The notes under the pieces: generated by a model
What the model was told of the DNA's origin: nothing
Databases searched by the model: none
What the model saw: the letters and a program-made list of their open reading frames with translations, nothing else
Position numbers and translations under genes: made by a program
NCBI GenBank assembly: GCA_963975935.1
Contig: CAXBIQ010000007.1
Coordinates: 1-64,000, forward strand
Direction: 5' to 3'
DNA length: 64,000 nucleotides
DNA from: Planktosalinus sp963975935
Lineage (GTDB): Bacteria > Bacteroidota > Bacteroidia > Flavobacteriales > Flavobacteriaceae
Shown here: positions 24,844 to 35,228 of the stretch, piece after piece
Layout: each line of letters opens with the position of its first letter
Position numbering within the stretch: position 1 is the stretch's first letter

Positions 24844-27147
24844 TTAAAAAGGATATCCAATTGCAAAGTTCAATATAGGGTTTTCTAGGTCAAAATCCCA
24901 CCGTTCCCCTTCAGGTAATGAGGGCGTCCTCATAGGTGCAGCCAGATCAAAGCGTATTACAAAACTTTGAATGTCGATGCGTAATCCCACACCGGCACCC
25001 ACTCCCATTTCCTTCATAAAATCACTGTTAAATTTTCCTCCGGGTACAGCTTCATTTTCGTTTGTGTTCCAGATATTCCCGGCATCTGCAAACACAGCTC
25101 CTTTTAAAAAAGAATATATGGGGAACCGGTATTCTATATTGGCTTCCAGCCGAATGTTTCCGGTGCGGTCAAAAAACGGATTGACTGATGTGCCCTCTTC
25201 AGGGTTGAATGAACCCGGACCCAGGGACCGAATCCTGAATGCCCTCACACTGTATGGACCTCCTGAGAAATATTGTTTACTGAAAGGCATGATGTCTGAA
25301 TTTCCGTAAGGAACCCCCAGCCCCGCAAATAGTCGCGTAGCTATTTTTTGTCCCGAACCCACTTTTAAATGGTAGCGCATATCTACATCTGCTTTTGCAT
25401 ACTGCGCATATTCAAGACCAAAAACAGTTTTGGAATTTGCTTCTTCTGCTTCACCGCTAATTAACGACAAGGCATTACCCGCCAGGTCGAGATTACCATT
25501 GAAATAAAATTGATGTGTATTTTGCGCATCAATCAATCCGTTATAAGTGAAGCTATACAGAAGGCCCGCGATGAATTGCTGGTCAAAACTACTTCTTAAA
25601 AAAGGGTTTTCTTCCAGTATTTGTTCAAACGCTTCGGTGGTTTTTGATAAGTTTACATAGTTTACGGAAAAGGGTGTCAGTTCATGTGTGACATACCTGT
25701 TTGCGGTCCATATATAACCAAACGAAGCCGTGGCCGATGTCAGGCTGTAAAGTTCGCTTCGGTTCAGGTAATCTGCTCCAAGGCTTATTTTTGTTTTGGG
25801 AATGGCATATTTAAACCAATCGTTATTGATGGAAACAGGAAATAGCATGCGTGGGAAAATCAAATCTGCATTGGCTCCCAAAAGTATACTGTTCAACCCT
25901 GATTGCTCCCCGGATGCCAGTTGAAATTCATAACCACCCTTGACAGTGAGGTTTAAAATTTCACCCCCCTTAAAAAGATTTCTGTTTATCAAGGTGGCCG
26001 ATAAGGTGGGCCCGGCAAAATTGTTTGACTTTGTTACTGCCTGAAGCTCTGCCCTTAACGCCCTTTTGTTGAGGGGCGTTAAAAAAAGATTGGCTTCTAA
26101 AATACCCAGACTGTCTGTCGCCAGTGAATCGATTTCATCATAGCGAATATTGACAAATTTATAAGCTCCAAGAGACGTAAGTCTTCTGCTGGTATTTCGG
26201 GAATTATCAGGGTTAAAATTGTCATTTTCATCAATAAGGATGTATGGCAGGAGCCTTTTGGGCAGGAAGAATTCTTCTTTTTGAAAAAAACTTTTTTGGT
26301 CCAGGCGTGTGCTGTCCTGAGCGGCATATTCCTCTCCAGGTGAATGGTTGGGATACACATTTACCTTTGTGATGCGATAGGGAATAACAGACTTTTTAGG
26401 AACGTCTTTTTTTAGCCGAAGGAAAAGATCAAAACGCTTGTTTTTATATTGATTGGTGTCTGCTTCAAAGATCAGAAAATTTGAGGTAAAGTTATAATAC
26501 CCCTTGCCCTTCAGGCTTTCGTCTATACGCTCGCGTTCCGACCGGAGCTCAGACAGGTCAAACCGCATACCCTCTTTGATGTCTGTTTTGGACAGTGAAG
26601 CTTCAATATCATTGTATATGGGCAGGGAATCTTTGTCAACGATATAATTTTCCAACAGATAAGGCTCAGTAAGTGTTACAACATACTTAGCTTCTGCAGT
26701 TTTCTTTTCCGGTTTTTCCTCCATGGCAGAACCTACCCTGCTAAAGAAAAATCCCCGGTTTTCAAGCCTGTTCCTGATGAGATCTTCTGTGCGTATGGTA
26801 TTTACATTTGATTCATAGACAGGCTCCTCTCCTATTCTTTTGTTGAGGAATTTATTTATAAATCCGGGGTTTTCACGTTGGCTCTTATAATGAACTAACA
26901 ACCCGAGCCGCGACCCCAGTATTTTGGAGTTGGGTTCGGGACGGATGAGATCTTCAATCTCATTTTGGACCTTATCCATATCCTTGACAAGCGTGTCACT
27001 GCTCACTTCGATATCGGCACCGGTATACAGCAATTCCCCTTCCGGAATAAAACGCTTTACATTACAGGCCTGCATTGCCAGTACAATTACAAGGAACAAG
27101 AATATATGTATATGTTTAGTCTTCATTTTCATTCTTATTTTCTTCAT
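24844..27147 (-). CDS. tamL: TamL: lipoprotein Omp85/TamA-like outer-membrane protein
   Basis: The protein is 767 aa from ATG 27147, preceded by AGGAGG. Its lipobox LAMQAC places the lipidated Cys near residue 26; this lipoprotein form of TamA is characteristic of Bacteroidota. POTRA-like domains occupy roughly residues 40-350, followed by a 16-stranded Omp85 barrel (TRLFAGLGVPYGNSD, then FSGGPYSVRAFRIRSLGPG and a C-terminal FAIGYPF). With TamB it moves proteins or lipids to the outer membrane. Its start overlaps the end of tamB, so the two are co-translated in the order tamB-tamL. Confidence 0.88.
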   Translation of the reverse strand: MKKIRMKMKTKHIHIFLFLVIVLAMQACNVKRFIPEGELLYTGADIEVSSDTLVKDMDKVQNEIEDLIRPEPNSKILGSRLGLLVHYKSQRENPGFINKFLNKRIGEEPVYESNVNTIRTEDLIRNRLENRGFFFSRVGSAMEEKPEKKTAEAKYVVTLTEPYLLENYIVDKDSLPIYNDIEASLSKTDIKEGMRFDLSELRSERERIDESLKGKGYYNFTSNFLIFEADTNQYKNKRFDLFLRLKKDVPKKSVIPYRITKVNVYPNHSPGEEYAAQDSTRLDQKSFFQKEEFFLPKRLLPYILIDENDNFNPDNSRNTSRRLTSLGAYKFVNIRYDEIDSLATDSLGILEANLFLTPLNKRALRAELQAVTKSNNFAGPTLSATLINRNLFKGGEILNLTVKGGYEFQLASGEQSGLNSILLGANADLIFPRMLFPVSINNDWFKYAIPKTKISLGADYLNRSELYSLTSATASFGYIWTANRYVTHELTPFSVNYVNLSKTTEAFEQILEENPFLRSSFDQQFIAGLLYSFTYNGLIDAQNTHQFYFNGNLDLAGNALSLISGEAEEANSKTVFGLEYAQYAKADVDMRYHLKVGSGQKIATRLFAGLGVPYGNSDIMPFSKQYFSGGPYSVRAFRIRSLGPGSFNPEEGTSVNPFFDRTGNIRLEANIEYRFPIYSFLKGAVFADAGNIWNTNENEAVPGGKFNSDFMKEMGVGAGVGLRIDIQSFVIRFDLAAPMRTPSLPEGERWDFDLENPILNFAIGYPF

Positions 27148-30100
27148 TGGGCTCCTCCTCTTCTTTTTGAGGTGGGTTTTGTTGTTCTTCTTCAGCAGCT
27201 TTTGTGAAAAGTTCTGCGAATTTATCAAACTCCCGTGTGAATATTAACGCTATACCGCTTACAATCAATTGCCCGTCAATTACATTTTCAAACTGGTTCC
27301 TTCTGAACCCTTTCAATCGGAAACGACCATTTTCTGTAAGCAGGTATTCAACACTCACATTCCCGATTACCGGACTTGTCTCTTCCGGATTTTGGTTGCT
27401 TCCCTGAATATCCACCTCACTTCCCACACTTACAATCACCCGGTCGTTAAACAGGCGTTTTCTGGCGGTAATATCGAGTTGTGTGCGTTCCTGGGATCCT
27501 TCTTCCCCGTAATCTGTAAACGTGTCGAGGCCAAAATCGAGTTCAATACCCGTACTACCCAGAAGTTGATCTGAAAACTTGTTCATCCGTTCAGAAAGAG
27601 CCTGGTTTATATTGTTTCTGGCAATGGACATGGCACCTCCCTGACTTCCGTCGCTGCCTGATTCAGGGAAGAATCGGTTGAGAACCAATAGTGAAAAAAC
27701 CTGTTTGTTGAGTTCTTCTTCCTGCTGGTTTATTTGTTGTACACGGCCATAGACCTGACCACCAATAGCCCCTTGTTCATCTTCAGGCATATCGAGGTCA
27801 AATGTCAGTACGGGTTGCATGAGTTCACCATCAATATTAAGATAGACTAAAAAAGGTAACTGCTGCCTGAACCTGTTGTTCATTCCGGCATCAAAACTAC
27901 CTGATGCAGGTGCCATTAAAGAGGATGCCGCAGTCTCGACACGATAAATAGCCCTTATGTCCAGAATGGCATCAAGAGGGTCACCTGCCCAGGTAACCGT
28001 GCTGCCTTGTGCTATTTCAAAGCGTCTTTTAACCAGATCGTATAAGTTAATTTCAAAATGCCCCTTATTGAGTGTGTACCTGCCTGAGAGAGTTGTTCTG
28101 CCGTTGGGGTTTATGGTAAACGTGAGATCCCCTTCCCCACCAATCTGGAAATTATCTTCCGTTTGTTCGTCAATTACCACATTAAAAATGGCATCTTCAT
28201 TAATTGAAATCAACGCATTTACATCAAAACCGGTAACTGCATATGATTCCTCCCGGGTTTGGGTGAGAATGTTATCAGGGTCTTCCCTGTTGACAAAAAT
28301 CACAACGCCCTCACGTTCTTCAATGGCCAGTTCAGACTCCTGCATAATATATGTGACATCGGTTTCCTCTCCCACATTGAGTTTTGCGTCCAGTTTGGGC
28401 AGGTTTAATGTGCCCGTAAGGGTCGCCTCTATGTCAACGACCGCAGTACCGTAAAAAAGGTCATTGTCATCGCGTGTGGAATTCAGCAAACGGAAGTTTT
28501 GAGCATTAAACTGTAAGTCAAATTCAGGGTTTGTAAACGTTTCCGTGAGGATACTTCCATCTACCACAAAATCATTCCCATTTTCATCTTCGATTTGAAA
28601 TTGATCCAAATAGAGGCCTTCATTGTCGATGCGCAAAGTCTCGTTGTTTAGACTAAACCCTGCATTGAGTGTCGCTATGGTAAAGTCGGCATTGTCAAAA
28701 GTGATATCCCCTTCATACCGGGGTTCTGCCGTGGTGCCGCTTACATTTATGTCGCCTGAAAAGGAACCTTCTGCATGTGTAATTTCCCCGTCAGAAAAGC
28801 CTTCAATTGCACTGATTTTTACTTCGTTTAATGTCAGGTCGAGGTTGAGTTTTGCCGCCACATCATCGGCTTCATAATCTCCGGTAAGATCCAGGTCAAC
28901 ATCCCCGCCTTTTAACGCAAGATTAAAATCATAGATCCCGGCTGTACTTTCCCGTGCGTCCAGGCTTAGCGTCCCCATGGGTACGTCCATCACGTTGAAT
29001 TCATTGATTTCCATATCAGCAATGAGTCCCAGGCTGCCAAAGGGGTCTTCCATAATGATATTTCCGTTAAGCCTTCCCCGTGCAAGTGTTTCTTCGGGGT
29101 TAAAATAATCGAGAAAATCTGCCAGTCGGAAGTTTTCAAAAGAAACGGCAATGTGTTCCTTCTCAATCTCGGGCCGTGAACTGCTCAAGGTAAATTCCTG
29201 GCCATTCCTGCGAATATTCAAATCGTTAAATGCGAGGAAGTTTTCAGCATAAACAATTTCGTTTCTTTCAGGGATATCCCATACCTTTTTGTTTATAATC
29301 AACTCTGACGGGTCTATCTGAAAACGAATGGTATCATTTTGCCGGGTAACATCAGCATTAAAGTGCACAATTTTTTCCTCTTCAAAATAAGAGTTAAAAT
29401 CTATGTTTAAAATTTGGTTTTCGATTGATCCTTCCAGGGAAGTTCTTTTTATATCCAAAGGACCGGCAACAATATTCCTGAAATTAAAATTGACATCAAA
29501 GTTTTCAGCATCAGACTGAAGTCCCAGGGCCAGGCTGTCAATTTGGTTGCCACCATAATTGATGTAAGGCATCAAAACATCAGCGGTGAGTTGGCGTTTG
29601 GCCTCATTAAAATCCACCTGAATGTCAATGGTATCCATTTCCTCAAGACTGGACAAAAATACATCCCTGATGATAGGTGCCTGACTGATTTTTGCCCTCA
29701 ATTCCAGATTCACCGGTTTGACAATAGTGTCCTTTTCTGCCTGAAGAATTTCAGCATCTTCAGATAAGTATCTTTGGATATGGCGTTGCAGGGCTGTACT
29801 AAATTCAGCAGGTCCGGCATTGGAGCGCAATGTCACATCCACCATTTTATTTATGATGTCAAGCGAAGTAGTATCGGGATTTGCAAAAGCATCTACATTC
29901 AAATTGCCCAACAGATAAGATTGATTGTCATAAACCGCGATCCCATCCTCAACCTCTGCTGTAAATGTAAACGTTTCGGTATTGCCTAAAAAGTCGGCTT
30001 TTAAGACAAATGCACCCCGAATATTCTTTTCTGTCAAACCCAATGCCTGAAAATCGGCACCTTTTAAATCTAGCCTCACAGCAAAACCCGGTGAAACAGA

Positions 30101-32167
30101 ATCCAGTTGCACCACAGCATAAAGCGAGAGGTCAAGATTATCATCGCGGTATTCTGACGTTAAGGTTCCTTCTCCATCTTCCATTTCGCCGCTGAGCGAC
30201 AAATCTTCTATGGCATAGTCATTTAGCTGAAAACTGCTTATTGTCGCATCAACCATGGCGTCAAGATTGTTGATGTCTGAACCTTGTCCCGAAGATTTCA
30301 ACGTAAGGTTGAGTTCGCCGAATTGTTCATTTTTAAGGATTTTACCCAGTTTCAGTTTTTTTACTTCAACGTTGGCATCATAAACGATGGTTTCCCTGTT
30401 TATATAGCTTCCTGTGATATCAATCTGGCCATCAGGTGTTTGGACAACCGCATCAGCTCTTATATCATCCAGTGCACCTTTAAAATTGCTTTTCAGCGAA
30501 ATGGTTTTGGGTATGCTAATTCCCAGAGAGTCTTCATTGACAAAGGCAAGCGCGTCTTCCCTTACCGTATTTACATTAAACACCGGAAAATCCAGTCTGA
30601 GGGAATCAACATTCATCGGGTTGTACAGGGTTCCCCTTGCATTTATGGAAGTTGTACTGCCCCAGTTGAAATTGCCCTCAGGAATTTCAAGTGAGGCTAA
30701 AGTACCGTTCGCCCGAAGGTTCCCGGTTACTTTTTTCTTGCTAAGTGCCAGCAGATATTCGTTGTTTTTTAATTCCGGTTGAAACCGAAAGAAATCGTTT
30801 AAGGAGAGTTCAAAGGTACTGAGGTTTGTATTGATCCGTGAAGCTTCCGGGTTGTTGATGAAATCATTTACTGAGGCATATTGCAATGAGATAGTTCCAT
30901 TTATAATATTTTCATTCACGTGCAGATTGAGTTGGGATATATCCAGATTTTGTTCCGAAAACGCTCCTTCAAAAGCTAGGTCCCTTAAGTGCAAGCCTGA
31001 TGCCTCTTCAAACCGGAAATCCTTTAATTGAATGCCGATAGATTCGTCTTGCAAATACAGGTCTTCAGCAATAAAAAAGAAATTACCAACAGCAAGTGCA
31101 TTGGGATTAAAAGTGCCTTGCCGGGGTTGTGCTCCATCTACCAAGTAACGCATATTGTTATTCTCCAATGCAATCTCATCAACAGTGATAATCCAGTCCG
31201 GCCATTTAAATTCATCGGGGCTTGTGGGATCTTCAGAGGGTTGCGTATCATCTCCGGATGTGGTGATTTCCAATAGGACATTTGAATCGGCCAGGGAAAT
31301 TTGTGTAATGTCAATTACTTGTTCGGCGAGGTCTGCTTTGGGAAGTTCGAGTATAAAGTTTCCAATTTTACCACTTGCGGTGATACCGTCAGGAACCGCA
31401 TTGTAATTTGCAGTGATGTTTTTTAATTGCAAATTGTCAACAATTATATAGGGTAATGGGCTTTCATCACTATCTTCAGATTCCGGAAAGGGTTTGTTTT
31501 GGGTGTATTGGATGTCTGTATTCTCAATTGTCAGGTCATTCACGTGAAAACGAAAGCTTTCCAAATCCATTTCATCTACATCAAGCTCAAGCAATCCCAA
31601 TTTTAACCTGCTGTCTATACCGGTGACATCGTCTTTAAAAACAAGGTCAAAGTCGTTAAAGTTGACTTCCCCGATGGTAAATTCTGTTTGTGACGGTTGT
31701 TCAGTGGTTGGTTTGGCGGTAGTATCAGTGGTCGCCAGCGCATCTATCAAAAACTGATAATTAAACCCCTGTACAGAGTCACGTCTTATTATGTTGGCCC
31801 TAAGGCCTGACCAATCAACCTGATCAATGGAAATAGCATTTCCGCGAATAATGGGCCAAAGAGGTACATCTACTTCCAGACTTTTTGAGTAGACCAGTGT
31901 ATCGCCCTGTGTATCTTCCAGAAAGAGTCCGTCTAGATAAAGATTCCCTGAAAAGGTTAAAAAAAGGCGTTCAATTTCAACTTTTGTGTTGGTTTTATCT
32001 GAAATATAAGTGGTGGCTTTATCAACTATAATGCCTTGTCCCCAGGGACTTCTTATAAAAAGTACTAGTAGTATAAACAACAGAAAGAGTCCTAATAATA
32101 TTTTTCCAAATATTTTTAGGAACCTCCACTTTTTCTTTTTTTTCTCTTTTTTTTCTTTTTTCTCCAA
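27116..32167 (-). CDS. tamB: TamB: inner-membrane AsmA-like bridge protein
   Basis: This 1683-aa protein has a very basic N-terminus, a single membrane helix (about 20-43) and a huge beta-rich body typical of the AsmA/TamB repeating beta-groove family that spans the periplasm and carries lipids between membranes. The C-terminal DUF490/TamB core is visible (VTWAGDPLDAILDIRAIYRV, FLVYLNIDGELMQPVLTFDL), with QVFSLLVLNRFFPESG and SVEYLLTENGRFRLKGFRRN near the end. A Glu/Asn-rich tail closes it. It is co-transcribed with tamL; the start is supported by the adjacent MEKKEKKEKKKKKWRF region. Confidence 0.9.
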   Translation of the reverse strand: MEKKEKKEKKKKKWRFLKIFGKILLGLFLLFILLVLFIRSPWGQGIIVDKATTYISDKTNTKVEIERLFLTFSGNLYLDGLFLEDTQGDTLVYSKSLEVDVPLWPIIRGNAISIDQVDWSGLRANIIRRDSVQGFNYQFLIDALATTDTTAKPTTEQPSQTEFTIGEVNFNDFDLVFKDDVTGIDSRLKLGLLELDVDEMDLESFRFHVNDLTIENTDIQYTQNKPFPESEDSDESPLPYIIVDNLQLKNITANYNAVPDGITASGKIGNFILELPKADLAEQVIDITQISLADSNVLLEITTSGDDTQPSEDPTSPDEFKWPDWIITVDEIALENNNMRYLVDGAQPRQGTFNPNALAVGNFFFIAEDLYLQDESIGIQLKDFRFEEASGLHLRDLAFEGAFSEQNLDISQLNLHVNENIINGTISLQYASVNDFINNPEASRINTNLSTFELSLNDFFRFQPELKNNEYLLALSKKKVTGNLRANGTLASLEIPEGNFNWGSTTSINARGTLYNPMNVDSLRLDFPVFNVNTVREDALAFVNEDSLGISIPKTISLKSNFKGALDDIRADAVVQTPDGQIDITGSYINRETIVYDANVEVKKLKLGKILKNEQFGELNLTLKSSGQGSDINNLDAMVDATISSFQLNDYAIEDLSLSGEMEDGEGTLTSEYRDDNLDLSLYAVVQLDSVSPGFAVRLDLKGADFQALGLTEKNIRGAFVLKADFLGNTETFTFTAEVEDGIAVYDNQSYLLGNLNVDAFANPDTTSLDIINKMVDVTLRSNAGPAEFSTALQRHIQRYLSEDAEILQAEKDTIVKPVNLELRAKISQAPIIRDVFLSSLEEMDTIDIQVDFNEAKRQLTADVLMPYINYGGNQIDSLALGLQSDAENFDVNFNFRNIVAGPLDIKRTSLEGSIENQILNIDFNSYFEEEKIVHFNADVTRQNDTIRFQIDPSELIINKKVWDIPERNEIVYAENFLAFNDLNIRRNGQEFTLSSSRPEIEKEHIAVSFENFRLADFLDYFNPEETLARGRLNGNIIMEDPFGSLGLIADMEINEFNVMDVPMGTLSLDARESTAGIYDFNLALKGGDVDLDLTGDYEADDVAAKLNLDLTLNEVKISAIEGFSDGEITHAEGSFSGDINVSGTTAEPRYEGDITFDNADFTIATLNAGFSLNNETLRIDNEGLYLDQFQIEDENGNDFVVDGSILTETFTNPEFDLQFNAQNFRLLNSTRDDNDLFYGTAVVDIEATLTGTLNLPKLDAKLNVGEETDVTYIMQESELAIEEREGVVIFVNREDPDNILTQTREESYAVTGFDVNALISINEDAIFNVVIDEQTEDNFQIGGEGDLTFTINPNGRTTLSGRYTLNKGHFEINLYDLVKRRFEIAQGSTVTWAGDPLDAILDIRAIYRVETAASSLMAPASGSFDAGMNNRFRQQLPFLVYLNIDGELMQPVLTFDLDMPEDEQGAIGGQVYGRVQQINQQEEELNKQVFSLLVLNRFFPESGSDGSQGGAMSIARNNINQALSERMNKFSDQLLGSTGIELDFGLDTFTDYGEEGSQERTQLDITARKRLFNDRVIVSVGSEVDIQGSNQNPEETSPVIGNVSVEYLLTENGRFRLKGFRRNQFENVIDGQLIVSGIALIFTREFDKFAELFTKAAEEEQQNPPQKEEEEPNEENKNENED

Positions 32168-32189
32168 ATTTGCTTTAAAAGGGCTTTTT

Positions 32190-32197
32190 CAAATTTA
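32190..32197 (-). promoter_or_regulatory. Candidate -7 promoter box for tamB
   Basis: On the minus strand TAAATTTG matches the Bacteroidota -7 consensus TAnnTTTG, about 25 bp before the tamB start. I could not see a well-spaced -33 TTTG, so the assignment is tentative. Confidence 0.35.
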
Positions 32198-32418
32198 TTG
32201 TAAACATCTAGGATATGGAAGTTTTAACAACCAAATTTTTGTTAAAGACTTGTTTTAAAATTATAGCTCAATCTCTTTACTTAAATATAAAGTATTGTTA
32301 ATTGTCTCTCAAGGAAATGCCAATAATATACCATCATTTTATTATTGTCGTTAAACCAAAAAATAAGGAGCATAAACAACTCTTTAGTATAATAAATTAA
32401 TCCCAAAAACACACCAAA

Positions 32419-33261
32419 ATGAAAAAGACTTTAATTCTAACTATTGTTGTCGCAGGCCTGTTGACATCTTGCGTATCAAAGAAAAAGTATGTGGCCCTTG
32501 AAGATCAATTGTCAAATACACAGACTAAATTACAACAAACAGCAGTTGAAAAAGAAGAGCTTGAAAAAAGATTTGCAATCATTGAGCAACGTGTTGCCGA
32601 TTATAACGCAAAAATCAATTCATTAAAGGAAACCTCTGAAGAGAAGTATGAAATGAATGATATTGCTATGATGAACAAAAAGACTAAGGAAAACATGCGT
32701 AAAACATTATCCAATGTTGATCCTGAAATCTTAAGTGGCGCACAAAGCCTGGAAGATTCCATCAATATAGCAGTATCGCATAATTTAATGAAATCTATTT
32801 CACAGGATGATGGAAATGACGATATACAAATTGATATTGACAAGACAGTGGTGATGATTTCCATTTCTGACAAGTTGCTTTTTAATACGGCCAGTTACCG
32901 TGTCAATCCTAAAGCCAATGATTTGCTTCAAAAGCTTGCAGATGTTATCAATTCTGAACCCAGCCTGGAAGTGATGGTTGAAGGTCACACGGACCCAAGA
33001 AGTATCAATACTGCAGTTGTTGAAGATAACTGGGACTTAAGTGTAAAACGTGCTACATCAATTGTAAGACTGCTTGAGGACAAATATAATGTTGCTCCTG
33101 AAAAACTGATTGCAGCCGGACGTGGAAGCTCTATGCCTTTGGTAGATAATGACAGTAGCGAGAATATGGCCAAAAACAGAAGAACACGTATCGTGATTAT
33201 TCCTGATTTGGATAAGTTTTTTGCACTGTTGGATTCAGATTCAGTCGCCACGAACGATTAA
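32419..33261 (+). CDS. OmpA family lipoprotein
   Basis: The 280-aa protein has a lipobox LLTSC (Cys18), then a Lys/Glu-rich coiled coil (about 30-75), and a C-terminal OmpA-like peptidoglycan-binding domain (about 145-275). The key features are LFNTASYRVNPKANDLLQKL, VMVEGHTDPRSI and AAGRGSSMPLVDN followed by AKNRRTRIVIIPDLDKF, with the Asp and Arg that grip the meso-diaminopimelate peptide. It tethers the outer membrane to the cell wall. A strong terminator follows. Confidence 0.9.
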   Translation: MKKTLILTIVVAGLLTSCVSKKKYVALEDQLSNTQTKLQQTAVEKEELEKRFAIIEQRVADYNAKINSLKETSEEKYEMNDIAMMNKKTKENMRKTLSNVDPEILSGAQSLEDSINIAVSHNLMKSISQDDGNDDIQIDIDKTVVMISISDKLLFNTASYRVNPKANDLLQKLADVINSEPSLEVMVEGHTDPRSINTAVVEDNWDLSVKRATSIVRLLEDKYNVAPEKLIAAGRGSSMPLVDNDSSENMAKNRRTRIVIIPDLDKFFALLDSDSVATND

Positions 33262-33282
33262 AACCCAACATATCTTAAAACT

Positions 33283-33316
33283 AAAAACCACGGAATGTTG
33301 ATTCCGTGGTTTTTTT
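33283..33316. terminator. Rho-independent terminator
   Basis: Long perfect stem AAAAACCACGGAAT / ATTCCGTGGTTTTT with a GTTG loop. It follows the OmpA-like gene and also faces the end of the next minus-strand gene, so it can act both ways. Confidence 0.85.
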
Positions 33317-33339
33317 ATGGATTGAGTTGTTGCCGAATT

Positions 33340-33570
33340 TTAAGAATTCCCTTCATTTTGTCTTTCGGCTTCTTTGTCTTTTCTTACCTGTGATCTCCAT
33401 AAAAAATAGATTACAACCAAGACGACGGGAATAATAATAAACACAATAATATCAAACCAGTTATTTAAGTCTATAGGACTATTGTTTTGTGGACTAGGCA
33501 CATGAGTGGGCTGTTGTGCAAATGAAGCAGTACTAATCAACAGCAAGCTTATATAAGAAAGTAGTTTCAT
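33340..33570 (-). CDS. Small membrane protein (often mislabelled adenylosuccinate synthetase)
   Basis: The protein is 76 aa from the ATG at 33570, with a signal peptide ending SFAQ and one strong membrane helix (FDIIVFIIIPVVLVVIYFLW) followed by a charged tail. The pattern (a Pro/Ser-rich segment, DLNNWFD, then the helix and RSQVRKDKEA) matches a small protein that, as I recall, is often mislabelled as adenylosuccinate synthetase in flavobacterial genomes; it has no relation to that enzyme. Its role is unknown. Confidence 0.65.
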   Translation of the reverse strand: MKLLSYISLLLISTASFAQQPTHVPSPQNNSPIDLNNWFDIIVFIIIPVVLVVIYFLWRSQVRKDKEAERQNEGNS

Positions 33571-33665
33571 CAGTTTTATTTTTTTCCTGAATATACATAT
33601 TTTTCCTATCAAAGGAAAATACGTTTCATAATTTAGCAGAAATTTAGGGGAATAAATTGATGTTT

Positions 33666-34541
33666 TTAATATTCGGGTAAGGGTATATATGTTTCGTCAT
33701 CGGGAACTTTAGGGAATTTCTTTTCCTTCCAATTCATTTTAGCCTTTTCAATTTTTTCGTTTTCAGAGGACACAAAATTCCAATGAATATAGCGTTCTTC
33801 TTCAAAGGGTTTTCCTCCAAAGAGTAACAAATGCGTATTGGGGTGTACACGTACCCTGCAGGTGTCTTGAGCTTTTGAAACGAGCATATTTCCTTTTTCA
33901 ATGATGTTCCCACAAGCCTCAATTGCCCCTTCCACTATGCAGATACCAATTTCCCCGACTATGTGTTCTTTTGTATTGAGATCAAAGTGTTCTTTGGCAA
34001 TCACTTCAATCATAAAGAGTTCTGATTTAACAGGAACGGGTGATACCTTGCCATAGGCATTACCGGCTATAAGCCTAAATGCAGTACTTCCCTCCTGCCA
34101 TTGAGGCAAATCTCTTGCTTCAATATGATGGAATTCAGGCTCGCAATCTTCAAATTCTTTTGGCAAGGCTACCCAAATTTGATAGCCGTGTGCTGTAAAG
34201 GTCTTTCCGTTACGCAGGTCTTGAGGCGTTCTTTCGGTATGGGTTACTCCTTTACCGGCTACCATCCAGTTTACAGAGCCCGGTGAAATGCGTTGGTTTG
34301 TACCCATACTATCGCTGTGAACGATTTCACCTTCCAGTAAGAATGTTAAAGTAGAAAGGCCTGTATGCGGGTGCTGGTCAACATCCATATATTTATGAGG
34401 ACCTAAAACCGTAGGGCCCATATGGTCGATAAAAATAAAAGGGCCCACCATTCTTTTCTTTCGGAAAGGCAAGAGCCGTCCCACTAAAAAGTCACCAATA
34501 TCACGGCTACGTTCTTCAATAATTAATCCTGTGTTTGACAT
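33666..34541 (-). CDS. Pirin family protein
   Basis: This 291-aa bicupin protein has an N-terminal cupin with GPFIFIDHMGP, then HPHTGLSTLTFLLEGEIVHS and MVAGKGVTHTERTPQ, which carry the His/Glu residues that bind one metal ion (iron in human pirin). The C-terminal cupin is closed by LLLFGGKPFEEERYIHWNFV. Bacterial pirins can act as quercetinases or regulators of metabolic enzymes; the specific role here is not evident. A TAnnTTTG promoter box lies 16 bp upstream. Confidence 0.92.
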   Translation of the reverse strand: MSNTGLIIEERSRDIGDFLVGRLLPFRKKRMVGPFIFIDHMGPTVLGPHKYMDVDQHPHTGLSTLTFLLEGEIVHSDSMGTNQRISPGSVNWMVAGKGVTHTERTPQDLRNGKTFTAHGYQIWVALPKEFEDCEPEFHHIEARDLPQWQEGSTAFRLIAGNAYGKVSPVPVKSELFMIEVIAKEHFDLNTKEHIVGEIGICIVEGAIEACGNIIEKGNMLVSKAQDTCRVRVHPNTHLLLFGGKPFEEERYIHWNFVSSENEKIEKAKMNWKEKKFPKVPDDETYIPLPEY

Positions 34542-34556
34542 TTTTTTCGTTTCTCA

Positions 34557-34564
34557 CAAAGATA
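34557..34564 (-). promoter_or_regulatory. -7 promoter box of the pirin gene
   Basis: TATCTTTG on the minus strand matches TAnnTTTG exactly, 16 bp before the pirin start codon, which would give a short untranslated leader. No clear -33 element was seen. Confidence 0.45.
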
Positions 34565-34614
34565 GTAAAGCCTGAAATATTATGCATCCTAATCAAGTAA
34601 GCCGATGAAACATT

Positions 34615-35040
34615 TTACTTTTCATCATACTGTTTAAGCAGGTATTTGATCAGGTCAGTTGTGGTGACAATACCCACTAAATGATCTTCATGTACTACAG
34701 GAAGTGCGTGAAACTCTTTAGATGCAAGAATTTCGGCTGCTTTTTTAATAGTGGTGTCTTTAGTTATTGTAACAATATTTTTGGTCATTACCTGGCTGAT
34801 ATCAAACATATCATACACTACTGCGTCAATTTCCTCATCTTCATAAACAGCATCGGCAAAGGAGATGCGTAGCAAATCAGAATAACTAAGCATCCCGATA
34901 ATTTTTGTACCACTTACTACCGGTATGTGTCTGATATTATGTTTTTTAAACAATGTTTCAGCTTTTGTCAATTCGTCTTTGAGATTCAGTTTAATGACAT
35001 TTTTTGTCATAATGGTTTCTATGGGAACATTCTTTTTCAT
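34615..35040 (-). CDS. CBS-domain-pair protein
   Basis: This 141-aa protein consists of two CBS domains (about residues 8-60 and 78-135) with the usual repeats TIMTKNVIKLN, HNIRHIPVVSGTKIIGMLSY, ISQVMTKNIVTITKD and EFHALPVVHEDHLVGIVTTT. Paired CBS domains form a Bateman module that binds adenosine nucleotides and regulates partner proteins. With no catalytic domain attached, it probably acts in trans. The neighbouring pirin gene shares its strand but is separated by about 70 bp. Confidence 0.9.
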   Translation of the reverse strand: MKKNVPIETIMTKNVIKLNLKDELTKAETLFKKHNIRHIPVVSGTKIIGMLSYSDLLRISFADAVYEDEEIDAVVYDMFDISQVMTKNIVTITKDTTIKKAAEILASKEFHALPVVHEDHLVGIVTTTDLIKYLLKQYDEK

Positions 35041-35228
35041 AATGATGGGCTTTATTTTTGTTTCCTTAAAAATACAAAGAAATAATTCAAAAATTATGAC
35101 AAATCTCAGAAATGAAAATACTGTTAAATTTTTATTAAAGGGCTCATTCTTAAGCTGAATACTTTTGAGTTCTTAGTTGAAATCTTTAGTTTCGCAGGAA
35201 CTGAAAATTAATAGATAAAATAAACAGT

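Noticed and set aside
27126..27228. Longer N-terminus for TamL
   Set aside because: It would overlap tamB further and place the lipobox more than 50 residues from the start; ATG 27147 with an AGGAGG site gives a normal lipoprotein signal.
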